Positions 33,670 through 45,018 of a DNA stretch of 64,000 nucleotides are shown piece by piece (position 1 is the stretch's first letter; the number at the start of each line of letters is the position of its first letter). The position numbers were made by a program, and so were the translations under genes. The stretch comes from Trigonopsis variabilis. Taxonomy: Eukaryota; Ascomycota; Trigonopsidomycetes; Trigonopsidales; Trigonopsidaceae. The DNA lies in assembly GCA_003707065.3 (NCBI GenBank), contig PPXM03000003.1:372001-436000 (forward strand). The letters are read 5' to 3'. Under the pieces are notes generated by a model, which did no database searches, was not told the DNA's origin, and was given only the letters and a program-made list of their open reading frames with translations.

Positions 33670-35123
33670 TCACATGATAATCGAGGGTTCTTCCACATTT
33701 ACTGACAAAGTCTTATGAGGCAAGACCTGCCCGCCATTAACGTAGACTTCATCAGCAAGAGTGACGTCATCTCCAAGAACCGAGACGTTCTCGAGACGCG
33801 CCCACCGGCCAACCGTCGAATTCCAGCCGACTATCGAAGATTTTATCCAAGCGTGTTCCTTCACTTGCGAGCCTTCAAGCAACACGCAGTATTGGAGCCG
33901 AGCGCCATCCCCAATCACACAGTTAGGCCCAATGGTGACATTGGGTCCAATTTTACATCCTTTTCCGATCTTGACGGAAGGATCAATGAGGACATTGCCC
34001 TGATGAATGTAATCAAGGCAAGATGGGGCCAAGAGAGGGGACTCTCGGTTGGTCAGGGACGAGAGATAGAGACAAGTACCAGATAGAAAGTCTTTGGGAT
34101 GACCAACATCCATCCAATAAGACTGTAGATCGAAGCTAAAAAGACTTCCTTCCTTCACTATTGTGGGGAACGTTTCTTTCTCAATCGATGTAGGGCGCAG
34201 TTCGATCAAGTCAATAACAGAAGGGTTGAGGATATAGATACCAGCATTGATTCGGTTTCCCACAAATTCGACTGGCTGTTCAGCAAAACGCTCGATTCTA
34301 CCCGATCCATCGGGAGAAGTAATAAGCACACCATATTTCGATGGCTCATCGAATCGAGTAGCCACTATAGTACGTTTACCGCCATGACTTTTGTGGAATT
34401 TTGCCAATTCTATAAAAGGATAGTCACAGATAATATCAGAATTCAATACAAAGAAAGGAGAGTCGTCCTTCTTCAAGATCTCTTCAGCCAACTTCAACGG
34501 ACCTGCGGTCCCCAAAGGTTCTTTCTCAACCGAAAATATGATATTCACCCCATACTCTTGCTCGTACCTTTTTAGAGTAGACACCATGATTTCAGGACGG
34601 TAGTTGACTGCTAGCACAATATCAGTAGCTCCCGCGGCAGCAAGAGATTCGACCTGGTGAAGAATCATGGGTCGATTACCAAACTAATGTTAATACAGGA
34701 ATTAATCCCAAGGGGAAACTCTAGGGGATGTCATATGCAAATGCTAAATGACTTTGCGAAGGGTCAATTGATCTGCAGTAATATATGGACGAAGATAGTC
34801 CAAGCCCTGGTATGCATGTTCAACTGGAGTTGTGAGCTGCTGCTTTAGGACCAGAATAATTCATTTATTACTTGGACCTCTGCGACAGTTCTCACCCCAA
34901 AAAAGACTCCATCAGAACACGCCATGTCCTGAGCTCAACCCAAAGCAAACCACCAACTCCCCTAGACCGATGCAGAAGATTCCCGAAGGCTCGAAGGCAT
35001 CCTGCTGCCTACCTCGACAAGTGGCTTTGGCAGAGTCAACGTCTGAAATTAGAAAAGGAGACGATCAAGGCCCAATGGTCGAAGACGAGTTCCATAGCCT
35101 CCAACAAGAATAAGTCCTTTCAT
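33670..35123 (-). CDS. MPG1: Mannose-1-phosphate guanyltransferase (GDP-mannose pyrophosphorylase)
   Basis: Makes GDP-mannose for glycosylation and wall mannan. Exons 35123-35073, 35042-35013 and 34683-33670 give 364 residues, the family's usual length (yeast Psa1 361). Exon 1 encodes [17 protein letters not shown] with the nucleotide-binding G-GTRLRPL motif; exon 2 encodes only [10 protein letters not shown]; exon 3 continues [10 protein letters not shown] and carries [31 protein letters not shown]-type [14 protein letters not shown] and left-handed beta-helix repeats ending NVEEPSIIM. The protein junctions match yeast Psa1 exactly. Intron 2 (329 nt) has normal ends; intron 1 (30 nt) has a good branch and acceptor but begins GG instead of GT. 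This could be a sequence error, a rare non-canonical site or real damage. Confidence 0.9.
34684..35012 (-). other. 329-nt intron 2 of the guanyltransferase gene
   Basis: GTAGGC donor, acceptor in TATTAACATTAG. Six to ten times the window norm. No open frame or RNA recognised inside. Confidence 0.6.
35043..35072 (-). other. Donor-less 30-nt intron of the guanyltransferase gene
   Basis: Between CGACCATTG and ACGTTGACT lies a segment ending TTTTCTAATTTCAG, a normal branch point plus acceptor, but starting GGCCTTG. Its length is a multiple of three but it contains an in-frame TAA, so retention would stop the protein at about residue 26. A GC donor one base on would put the rest out of frame. Confidence 0.7.
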
Positions 35124-36707
35124 AGGAATGAATGCTCAGTGGGTAAAAGCTCCTGAACAGCAAAGAGCTAGCCAATAGACAAGAGAAATCAGACTCTCGC
35201 GCTCGAACGGCACTGGGGCATTGGGTAGTCAGCTGACAGGTGGATAAAAAAGGGTCAAAAAGAACAAGTTGTGGCATAATCATGGCGTCACAATTGAGAA
35301 CCAACGCGCATGGGTTTGTGGACTGCTCACCTTTAGGAAGCAATAAGAAGCACGCAAGTCAAGGTTTGAGAGTCATAGCAGGCTATTATGTTGTCCTGTA
35401 CCCCAGGAACACAAGTAGGTGAAGTATCTTATTTTACCAAAGCTGTGAGAGGGACCTTTGTCATGGCTATATTGTTCTTCGTATCGGCTACAGCCATGAA
35501 GCGTCAGATGTTTGGAGACAATGGCCATTTTCCCAGCAGTATGTATACTCGATCGAATCGCAGTCATTGTCGCTTCACTACAAGGACTTTCGGATCAGAC
35601 TGTCTATTCTAAAGTAAGGAATCAGTTAACATAATGTTTTTCCTACTAATCGAAAGAGCGATAGATGCGTATCTAGCATTGTCTTCTCGATCATCGCTCC
35701 CCAATATTGGCCCCATGGATGATTATTTCTGTTTCGGTAATTTGTAGCGGCCAGAAGATTCTTAATGTTGGTTAGCGGACATAGGCATGAGCTGAACTTG
35801 AAGTAGGCGCGTGCCAAAAATTTCTATTAGACTATTCGAAGTGACAAGGTTTTGCAACCATGCTGCCTCTGAGGGCTGCATTGTGCCCATCCCTAATGGT
35901 ATTGGTAATTCTTCTTTCAGCAGAAGATTCCTCTTCTAGGAATGGTCGCTTTTCTCTTCTTTCAGACATTTCTCCTCGACACAAGCCCTGAGAATTTGTG
36001 TTTCTTACCTTCAGATCTACCGTAACAGCACATGACTTTCACAAGAATTCACAACTAAATATTATCGAAGGACATATAATAATTCAAGGCACTTGATGAA
36101 ACTTATCAAGATGAGAGTTAAATTCCCAAAACCAACTGTAATAGTTAGTATCGAAGCGAATACCGACCGGTAGGGCATGTGCAGTCGACTGGATAGAGCA
36201 GCAAGGCAACTTACAACTCTGTATCTCTCTGTAAAGAATGTGTAAAGAATGTGATGAATCATGTTACGGTTTGTTCAACTACAGGGAAATTCGAAGATTC
36301 CGTGCCCCGAAACCTCATTACAGAAATGGAACCATAATAGTCTCTTATTGAGCGAGAAACCTTATATTACTGCTACCTTTCTACTTGATATCAAGATAAA
36401 GAAGTCCGTCCTGTTCTGGAACGGTAAACATAGGAGGCTCTATTATCCCAAGAGTAGACTTAGAGAGGAGGATAATACTGTTATCCACCAATCTATCTAG
36501 ATATCTTTTCACAAGCTCTGACATATGCACTATTGAAATCAGCAAATGCAGCGAACCGCGTGATGAAAGCTACGACTGAGAACCAAGAGATAAAAGTTCA
36601 ACATATAACTGCGCAGCACCCTCAAACATATCGTTCCAACATATCTTAACGAACTTCTATCTTAAAAAAACCGCCAGGGGATAATATAAAAATCGTCGAA
36701 CACCTCT
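35124..36707. other. Intergenic, no gene supported
   Basis: 1.58 kb. Short ATG frames exist (35240-35422, 35388-35612 plus) but none shows domain-like sequence. Includes the guanyltransferase promoter next to 35123 and the 3' UTR of the proteolipid gene next to 36708. Confidence 0.45.
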
Positions 36708-37142
36708 CTAAGGACCTCCATATTGGATTTTGGAATCCCTCATGACATCATCGTAAGCAGGAGGATTCTGAGGACCTTGGGATCCCGAGGCATCAGCTGG
36801 GCCAATCGAACCATAGGAAGCAGTTCTGGGATTGGGCTGACGCTGCGGTTTAGGTTGATGTTGATGTTGATGTTGATGTTGAGGTTGAGGTTGAGGACGG
36901 GGGGGGGAAGTCTGAGGAGGTCGAGTAGCAGTTCCGGATTCTATGTCGATGTATATATATTCCTCATCTGGATATTTGGCAATGATATACCACGAATGAA
37001 TCAGCCCGGGAAGGTATCCCAAGATACAAAGCATGATATTGATAAGCGCATCAGCGGAACAGATGCCTCTCTTGATGAAGACTGGTAACGGAGGGAAGAT
37101 AAGGGCAATGATTGCCAGGATACAATCGCCTGAGCAGCACAT
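36708..37142 (-). CDS. Pmp3/UPF0057 proteolipid with PPxY tail, Sna3/Sna4-like
   Basis: 144 residues, single exon, ATG 37142. Residues 1-60 are the Pmp3 domain: two hydrophobic hairpin helices (DCILAIIALIFPPLPVFIKRG and NIMLCILGYLPGLIHSWYII) around a short polar turn. The extended cytosolic tail, absent from Pmp3 itself but present in Sna2-4, has an acidic Tyr-rich start, a His-Gln repeat (about residues 85-97) and NPPAYDDV, whose PPAY (about residues 127-130) is a ligand for Rsp5/Nedd4 WW domains; in yeast this sends Sna3 into multivesicular bodies. Divergent from the unknown gene at 37351 across 208 bp. Confidence 0.85.
   Translation of the reverse strand: MCCSGDCILAIIALIFPPLPVFIKRGICSADALINIMLCILGYLPGLIHSWYIIAKYPDEEYIYIDIESGTATRPPQTSPPRPQPQPQHQHQHQHQPKPQRQPNPRTASYGSIGPADASGSQGPQNPPAYDDVMRDSKIQYGGP
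36853..36897 (+). repeat. Short tandem hexamer array (TTGATG/TTGAGG)
   Basis: About seven tandem copies of TTGATG then TTGAGG, encoding the His-Gln and Pro-Gln repeat on the minus strand. Frame-preserving, so length variation would change only repeat number. Confidence 0.75.
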
Positions 37143-37350
37143 GAGGAAGTCAGGTCAAGTGAGAAAAGCTCCACTTATATCTGCAGGATTTTCTTTCTGG
37201 GGCAGGTCGGAGAAGGCCGAAAAGACGAAATTGTAGAGGCCGGAAACAGGCGCTGGGGCTTGGTTGCAACGTAAGGACTTCGTCAGCACTTCCTATCGCC
37301 ACTAATCCGCTACGAGGGTACCCCAGGGTCCTATTAGATACTGATGTCGA

Positions 37351-38412
37351 ATGAGCATTCGAAATGATCCGGTCATAGTGTCCGAATGTACTGATCAGAA
37401 GGTTGAGGTCAGAAAATCTGCAGGAAAATCGCGAGATCGGGGTCGACGTTGCCGACTTGACCCTGAAAAGATTAATGAGATCTTTGATCCTAAACGAGAG
37501 CCTGAGATTGGACAAGTAGAGCGATGGGCTAAGAAACTTCGAGCCCTAGATCGATATAATGAGTCCTATATTGCCCCAGACCAACCTAGACGATCCCTTG
37601 TTGAGCGAAAGGCTGCAAACTGGCTAGACATGGATGAATCACAAATGGCTTACCTAACGGACAGGTTGATGTCTATCTTTACTCCGAATCCCATTTTATA
37701 TGGTATTCTCTTGGCTGCATTTTTTGATTTTCATGGTGTTCTCGTTTATCTTGAAGATTTAAATTTCATAAAGAAAACCAGTAAAAGGAGTAACAAATTT
37801 ATGAATATTTTGCCTATTCTGCCATCTAGGGTCAATAGATTCATGCTTAAAGCTTTTGAACTGTCTCTTCCGCTCCATCCTAGTAGAGGTGATGTGACAT
37901 TTGAGCAATGCAGACAAGCTCGCGGAAATGATGCCAGGAAAATCTGGCTTTACCTAAAATCTCTAGAGATAAGTTGTAACATATATGCAGCTTCGACAGC
38001 TGTGTTTCACGTTTTGGGGTTTATTCCGGGTTTTATGTTGTATTCGGTAGACGTCCAACTTTACACTTACTTGTATCTTACAGATTATGTCGAAAAGTAT
38101 TTTGGCCGCCATTATACTCATTCTGATCGACTAATGGGTGTTTTTCTCGCCCTGTGCCGAATTATTAACGACGATGGTCTTATTGCCCCATCTGCTTACT
38201 GGGACTCTGTTCCTCCTATTGGTCCTTCTACCAACGTCTACGAAAGAATACTGATACCTATCCTTCGACCTCATCTTAATCGCAATAGGCTTGCATCCAT
38301 TCGAAAGGCTGAACAGCAAAAGGTTAATATAGTTTCTCAAGACCCTAAACAAATAGAAGCTAAGGTAAGACGAAAATGGTACTCTCGAAGAAACCAGTAC
38401 AAGCAAAAATGA
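37351..38412 (+). CDS. Uncharacterised membrane-associated protein
   Basis: 353 residues, single exon, ATG 37351. I do not recognise a family. The first 75 residues are basic and charged (KSRDRGRRCRL, ERWAKKLRALDRY). Two clear hydrophobic regions occur, about 115-138 (ILYGILLAAFFDFHGVLVYL) and about 208-240 (AASTAVFHVLGFIPGFMLYSV), separated by a polar section with basic patches; a third weaker one is near 258-275 (LMGVFLALCRII). The C-terminus is strongly basic (VRRKWYSRRNQYK). No signal peptide. The uninterrupted long frame and ordinary codon use argue for a real gene. Confidence 0.6.
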   Translation: MSIRNDPVIVSECTDQKVEVRKSAGKSRDRGRRCRLDPEKINEIFDPKREPEIGQVERWAKKLRALDRYNESYIAPDQPRRSLVERKAANWLDMDESQMAYLTDRLMSIFTPNPILYGILLAAFFDFHGVLVYLEDLNFIKKTSKRSNKFMNILPILPSRVNRFMLKAFELSLPLHPSRGDVTFEQCRQARGNDARKIWLYLKSLEISCNIYAASTAVFHVLGFIPGFMLYSVDVQLYTYLYLTDYVEKYFGRHYTHSDRLMGVFLALCRIINDDGLIAPSAYWDSVPPIGPSTNVYERILIPILRPHLNRNRLASIRKAEQQKVNIVSQDPKQIEAKVRRKWYSRRNQYKQK

Positions 38413-38700
38413 TATCTGCCTAATATATCCCCAGTTATCATCTTAGCACATTGTTGTCGAGTGTTTGGAACACATTGTAATGTCTGCAAGCGTGAGAACT
38501 ATAACTTGCTGCAATAGCTCAACATGAGAACGCCGTAATAAAACGATCATATTTACAAGGTAAACAACTTCTCGTCAGATAGCAGCGGGAAGGACTTTAC
38601 GCATACTGAGCCCTTCACCAGTTTAGTGTCGTATCAGTCAGTCCCAACTGCTACGACCGAGCCTAGGTGGAACAACGCGCATTAGACGCGTCTGACTGAT

Positions 38701-41591
38701 ATGTCTGATGACAACTATGGGAGTTTTACTATCGAAGATGACGATCTGGCCGAGATTGAGAGATCAGAAACATTCATGAGTTCCTTTATGCCGTCATCGA
38801 CATTATTAGAGCCTCCTCACAATGTCTGCTCGCTGTCAAAGATACCACACATAGCATTAGACAATGGTACCATATCAAAGCCTAATCCAAAGAAATCGAG
38901 CCAAACGGCAAAAGTAGGATGGCAAGAGTCGTGGAAAGAGAATTTGGAAGCCGGTGTTGATGCTAGTAAGAAACAACGGTCAAAATCTAGCGGTCGAATC
39001 TTCACGAAGTCCTCGTCTGATGACAGATTAAGACAAATGACTTTATTTGGGAAAGTGGCTGATGTGGATCCAGAGCCGAGATCTTCACAAACCCCAAACC
39101 GAAGTCGAGGTTGGAGATCAAAGACTGAAGTATTTGAGGAAGGTCCTACACATCATGATTTGGTCCTAGAGGCATGCGATACATGGATTTATCCTTTGAA
39201 CCGGCCTGTACGTGGTTATCAGCGAGAGATCACTAAAGTGGCACTATTCAACAATACTCTTGTTTGTATCCCCACTGGACTAGGAAAGACTCTTATTGCC
39301 AGTGTGGTTATGTATAATTGGTGGCGATGGACTAAAGATGCCAAGGTTGTTTTTCTTGCTCCTACGCGACCATTGGTACTACAACAGGCTGAAGCATGTT
39401 ATAATATAATGGGTATACCGCGATCTCAGACTGCAATTCATACGGGACAGTTAGTACGCCCCGAGGGACGGGCTGAAAATTACGAAAGTAAACGAGTATT
39501 TTTCATGACTCCTCAGAATTTGGAAAATGATCTCGCAAGAGGGATAATTGATCCTAAATCTATCGTTTGCATGGTATTTGATGAGGCTCATAGGGCATCA
39601 GGAAACTACTCGTATGTGAAATTATGTCAAATGGTTTGTCAGATGAATAAATCGGTTCGGATCCTCGCTCTAACCGCTACACCAGGTAAGTTGATCTTTT
39701 TGAGTATGCACCTCTAATGACCACAGGAACTACTATTGAGGGAATTCAGCAACTACTAGCGAACCTTAATATCAGTCGCATTGAAGCCAGAACTGAAGAA
39801 AGCATGGACATTGCTCAGTTTGTTTACAAGAAACGAATTGATCGCCATTTGGTCTCGTTGACTCCAGACCAAGCCAAAGTGTTATCAATGTATTCGGAAC
39901 TAGTCGACAAAACTCGTCATCCGCTTGTTCAACGGAATATCCTTGACCGACACATCTCGGCTGATTTGCTATCTAATTTTCTGGTTTTGAAATCCATGAG
40001 ACAATACGCAGAAAAGATGAAGGGGAACCGAGGTCCTGAGTTCTTTGCAAACGCTGCCGTTCTGTCTCTTTTATCTAAGGCTTGCCACGCTACGGGATTG
40101 ATATCCGAACATGGATTGGGCGCTTTTTATACTTATATTTGTCGAATGAAGGAAAAAATGAACTCCAGCCAAAGCAAGCACCAGAAGAATTTTATCAATA
40201 GTGGGATTTTTAAGGATATCATCGAATTTTGTCAGGATACAATGGCTCAGCCTGGGTACTCCAGTTCGGCGAAAATGGACCATATGGTGGGGATAACTTT
40301 GGATTACTTTGATAGGTCCGATTTGTCAAAGAAAATTATAATATTTTGCGATATTAGAGACTCGGCTGTCGAGGTTTGCAAATTATTAGAGGCACATAAG
40401 CCTCTGGTCCGACCCCATATATTCATCGGTCAAGCTAAGCGGGAAGATGCAAGTGGTGGAATGACGCAAAAGATCCAGATGGAAGTCAGTAAAGGATTTA
40501 TTGAAGGCAAATACAATGTTTTAGTTTGTACATCTATTGGAGAAGAAGGTCTCGACATCGGAGATGTCGATATGATTATCTGCCACGATGTATCGGCCAA
40601 TCCTATTCGAATGATACAAAGAATAGGCCGTACTGCTCGCCAGAGGACCGGAGATGTGGTACTTTTAATGACGGACCGAGAAAACAAAAAATGGGACAAA
40701 GCCAACGATAACTATAAACAAATCCAAAGATCTCTAGCCGATCCTAATGCTTGGGATTTTTGCTCAAGTCATCGAATTATTCCTAGTCATATTGATCCTA
40801 TATACAATGCGCAGCTGATGGACATTCCTCTCGAGAACTCCCAGGGCAATGAGCAACGCCCCACAAAGCGAAAAACTTCCGATAGGGAAGGCGATCGATC
40901 GAAATCCACAAAGCGGATCAGAAAAGAGAATGCTGTCCCGCAAGGATCAAGTGGTTTTATGTCAGCTCGTAAGCTCGTCACTGACTATAAAATCCGAGCT
41001 CTCAGAGAGACTCGAGACTCCAGCGACCCTTCATCGAAGGCTTGGCAAGAGCGGGAATGTATATCTATACTAAATGCCAATAACTTGAGTCATGATCAGT
41101 GGGCTTTGTCGTCAGAAGAGCAGCAGGAGCTTTACATGGAATATGCGAGTATAAATGCTGCAGCGGGTCGAGGACAAGAGAATGTGGTTGAACTTCTCGT
41201 GGGCGAAAGTGATCCAATAAAAGCATTGAAAGGAAAAATATATCGTGGACTAACAAAGCCTGGGCGAGTCTCTGCTCGTCTCTATCGGATGGTCAATGAA
41301 TCGTGGTCTGTCCTGATGAATTCTGAAATCTTAGGCGAGAAAAACGATGAAATATCTCCAGGCAACCTCAGAGCTGCAAATAATAAGTGGCAAGAAGCTA
41401 ATATTGACGAAGAAAGTTTGGTCGGATCGGAAGTTGGACTAGATGCAATTTTTGAGGACTCTGAGAACGACAAATGGGACAACGAGTACCATAGAAACAG
41501 TTTAGATATAATATTCTCTGAAGAAGAGTCAGATGATGGTGGAGAATTCTTGGAACGGCTGGTGAATGGTAATAAACGCGTTAACAGCTGA
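38701..41591 (+). CDS. MPH1: FANCM-family DNA helicase Mph1/Fml1
   Basis: DEAH-box 3'-5' helicase that remodels D-loops and replication forks. Exons 38701-39685 and 39727-41591 (41-nt intron, phase 1, placed inside the motif TATPG) give 949 residues. Motif Q/I region VRGYQREITKVAL and PTGLGKTLIA near residue 190, motif II VFDEAHRASGNYSY near 293, motif III LTATPGTT, helical insert between the two RecA lobes, motif V CTSIGEEGLDIGDVD, motif VI QRIGRTARQRTGDV. The C-terminal 300 residues are poorly conserved and acidic, with a basic nuclear-signal-like KRIRKE. The length and FANCM-type insert separate it from Dicer and RIG-I relatives. Confidence 0.93.
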
Positions 41592-41758
41592 ACGCCCGCA
41601 GAAAGAAAAAGAAGATGACAAGATTAATGTAAGTATTTATACTACAGGGACCGAAAGGGCCCGGAGGCCGATTAATTGAAAGTACATGAGAAAACCAAGA
41701 CCAACCAAGAGCCCTGAGTGCTTTTGTTGAATCAAAAATAGAAAGCATAGCCAGACAA

Positions 41759-42556
41759 TCAATTGTCATTGAGTTTCAGGATACGTCGAAGATCATTTTC
41801 CATGCGCGAGATATCGTTAGAAGCCGGGTGAGCAGAGGGTGGTGGCTGCTGGGAGTCAAGGCCCCAGAGGAGATTACGGAGCTGCTGGGACTGTTGCTGC
41901 AGATCAGGTCCTGGGTCTGGCGTAGAGGCATGATGACTTGGGTTGTGAGAAGACGAGCTGACAGGAGGGGAAGAAGAATGTCTTTCCTGGTCGGCGGCCT
42001 GGAGGAGCTGTTGGAACAAGAGCGGAGGTTGGTCATCAGGAAGAGCGTCAACTTTAGTAGAGAATTTAGGAAGCGGCAATGAAGAAGGGGCAGGAGAATG
42101 ATGAAAAGTAGGACCAGCATACCGAATTTCGTCATTTGTTGGAGCACTCGTAGGAGAATGAACGGGAGTAGATCGGGCAGGAGTAGTACTATTAGAATGG
42201 GTTGATTTCGATTTCAACGGAGTCGATGTTGATGACTGTTTAGAAGGAGTCACATTTTTGGATTGACCAGTCTTTTTGCTGGGCGCTTTCCTTCTTGGAG
42301 TTTCCACTGTTCTTGCGTCAGACCGTTTTGACCGTTTCTGTTTCGAAGTGGCTGGCTCATTCTTGGGCGAAGGTTGAGAAGAAGAAGGATCATGAACAGT
42401 CGGCTCCTTAGTGGCCTTAGAAGATGTTGCGGTAGAAGGTTGCGAGTGTGATTTAGAAGCTCTCGCCTTTGGGCGTTCCGGTTTCACCTTGGGTTGCTGG
42501 GGACTAGAGAGCTGGTCCAAAGGTTTAGACAGATGGAGTATACCAGGTACTCCCAT
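41759..42556 (-). CDS. Edc1/PNRC-like decapping activator
   Basis: 265 residues, single exon, mostly disordered and Ser/Pro/Lys-rich. The one conserved block, near residues 147-167, is YAGPTFHHSPAPSSLPLPK, which is the PNRC/Edc1 motif: a YAG element followed by a proline-rich SLPxP that binds the EVH1 domain of Dcp1 and stimulates Dcp2-mediated cap removal. The C-terminal MENDLRRILKL is a second short motif seen in fungal relatives. A Gln/His/Pro-rich segment precedes it. Assigned from motif alone, but the motif is long and specific. Convergent with MPH1 (167 bp between stops). Confidence 0.75.
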   Translation of the reverse strand: MGVPGILHLSKPLDQLSSPQQPKVKPERPKARASKSHSQPSTATSSKATKEPTVHDPSSSQPSPKNEPATSKQKRSKRSDARTVETPRRKAPSKKTGQSKNVTPSKQSSTSTPLKSKSTHSNSTTPARSTPVHSPTSAPTNDEIRYAGPTFHHSPAPSSLPLPKFSTKVDALPDDQPPLLFQQLLQAADQERHSSSPPVSSSSHNPSHHASTPDPGPDLQQQSQQLRNLLWGLDSQQPPPSAHPASNDISRMENDLRRILKLNDN

Positions 42557-43158
42557 TGTTTATGGTCAGATCAAGATTAAAATAGAGCCCGGGCTTATCA
42601 AATAGGGTGAATCTTCCGGCGCAGTTGATGTGACAAGAGATGGCTGGCAACTGTGTCGACGAGGTGTAACTACTACTGCGAACGGTCGGTGGGCCCAACA
42701 GCAATCGATCATGACGACTGCAAAGGGCAGCCAGTTGAAGTGAGTGTGGTTCCTAGAAACTAAAATGGGGCAGCATTATTTATTCGGAGAGAATGGTCTT
42801 CTAGGCATTGGCCATATATATCATGAATGCTGTTATTCTAGCACCATGGATTGTATTTTTGCAGCATCGAGGAGACATTATAGCTGAGTTGACTATAAGA
42901 CTCGTTTGATATAGAACAGGATTGTAAATAAAAAGACTAGCCATTATGGGATGGCACAGAGGGAACTTTGATGAAGACGAAGATCGTTTCCTTTATAACG
43001 GTAATATTCGTGGCAGCATCGGTGTCGTAATTAGGATGCATTTTAGTGAGGTAGTTAAGCTCCCCAAGTTAGCAGTTAAGAAGGACATTAGTAAACCTTG
43101 AGTGCAAGTACTACACCCACCTGAACCTTGACGCTACCATCGCTTGATCTCACGCATC
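42557..43158. promoter_or_regulatory. Divergent region Edc1-like / RBX1
   Basis: 602 bp between two divergent starts, no gene inside. Carries both promoters. Nothing specific recognised. Confidence 0.4.
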
Positions 43159-43617
<459 letters not shown>

Positions 43618-43690
43618 CCCAGTGGCTCTGGATCTACATCTGCTCTCTTCTCTGTCCGTTCCAAACCTAGTCACTTTTCTTATTTACATC

Positions 43691-44662
43691 TTATACGGTC
43701 TTTCCAAACTTGCCGTAACTCCCAAACAGATATACTCGTCGTGCCTCTCGTTTTAGGTCTCTCAATGCCTCTTGCATACCCTCCGTGTCCGCCCGCGCCA
43801 AAACTTCAATGAAAAAAATGTACTCCCAGTTCCTGCCTCTACTGGGGAGGCTCTGGATGTAACATAAATTGAAACTAGAAAATGCTCCCAAACACAAAGA
43901 TAACGCCCTGGGCCGGTTATGGTCAAGCGAAAATCCAACCAACGTTTTGCTTCCTTCTTCTTTGTGCACCAAGGACTCCATTCGTCGACCTTGCCTACTC
44001 AACACGAGGAATCTCGTTGTGTTGTCCTTAAGATCTTCAATCGCTTCGTGTAAGATTGGCACATCGTATTTGATCGCAGCCGAAACAGAGGCCACGGCCG
44101 CACTGTTAGGCTCTTTGGATGCCATTTCTGCTGCTTGCGCCGTACTACTCACACTGATCATCTCAACATCTTTGAGATGACTTCTAACCCATTGGTCAAC
44201 TTGGCCCCATGCCTGAGGGTGACTGTATAGCCGTTCAATCTGGTCCAATCGAACGTGGCTCATCAACGTATGATGTACTGGTACAAACACTTCTCCAACA
44301 ACAGTTATGTCTGAATCTCTTGTTTCATCCATTGGACAATCAAGCCCAGATGCTTGCCGAAAGAGGTCATGCGTCATCATGACAGGACCATTAGTAGAAT
44401 TTTCAAAAGGAACAACGGTAAAAGAAAAGTCATCGTCCACCAAAGCATCGAAACAGTCTATCGATTAAAAAATAGAACCAGACTTAATCCAAACCTTGTA
44501 TACTTGGAAGAGGAACAAGATCATCTGAATCGGGGAAAACCAGCCGAGCAGCCTGAGAATCAGCTTTAGATCGTCAAAGTGAAGAGATCATACCTGGTAG
44601 GTGTAGGTGCCTTCAGGACCGAGATAACCTATTCGGGCAGGATGCTCATAACTAGAAACCAT
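43691..44662 (-). CDS. PHA2: Prephenate dehydratase
   Basis: Converts prephenate to phenylpyruvate in phenylalanine synthesis. Exons 44662-44594, 44552-44495 and 44457-43691 (introns 41 and 37 nt) give 297 residues. Spliced N-terminus IGYLGPEGTYTYQAA is the family's opening motif; FTVVPFENSTNGPV follows; STAQAA and the TRFLVL catalytic-region motif (NTTRFLVL) are intact. The C-terminal ACT-type regulatory domain (TLVGFSLDHNRPRALSLCLGAF, then IQSLPSRGRNWEYIFFIE) contains the ESRP-equivalent QSLPSR, which suggests feedback control by phenylalanine. Confidence 0.94.
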
Positions 44663-45018
44663 ATGGAATAAACAAAAAAAAATGCAACGATAAGTCCGTG
44701 GCAGCTAAGCGAGACCTGCGGAACCTGGCTAGTTATGTGGTCGAGCGCAGGTTGTCAAGCAAATGTGGTCTGCGGTAACGCTGTAACGATGACGACACGC
44801 GATGCGATTTTTTTTTCAGTACCTCCTAGACGAATCCTATAAATTCGTCGAGGAGTCGATGTCCAGTGATGAGACAAACCCAAGTCATCCTTATTATGAG
44901 CTAGCTTGACCACTAGTGCATGAAATGATTGGGAATATCTGAGGCATTAGAGGAAGCAGAGAAAGAGCAAGAGAAGAAGAGGATCAAGCAAAACAGAGAC
45001 TGAGCAGTTCCTGTCCCC
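44663..45018. other. Intergenic between tandem minus-strand genes
   Basis: 356 bp with the PHA2 promoter and the PPAT 3' UTR. A T9 run lies near 44809-44817. No gene seen. Confidence 0.4.

Noticed and set aside
36853-36897. CRISPR-like or regulatory repeat
   Set aside because: Adjacent hexamers without spacers that encode a His-Gln tract; an ordinary coding microsatellite.
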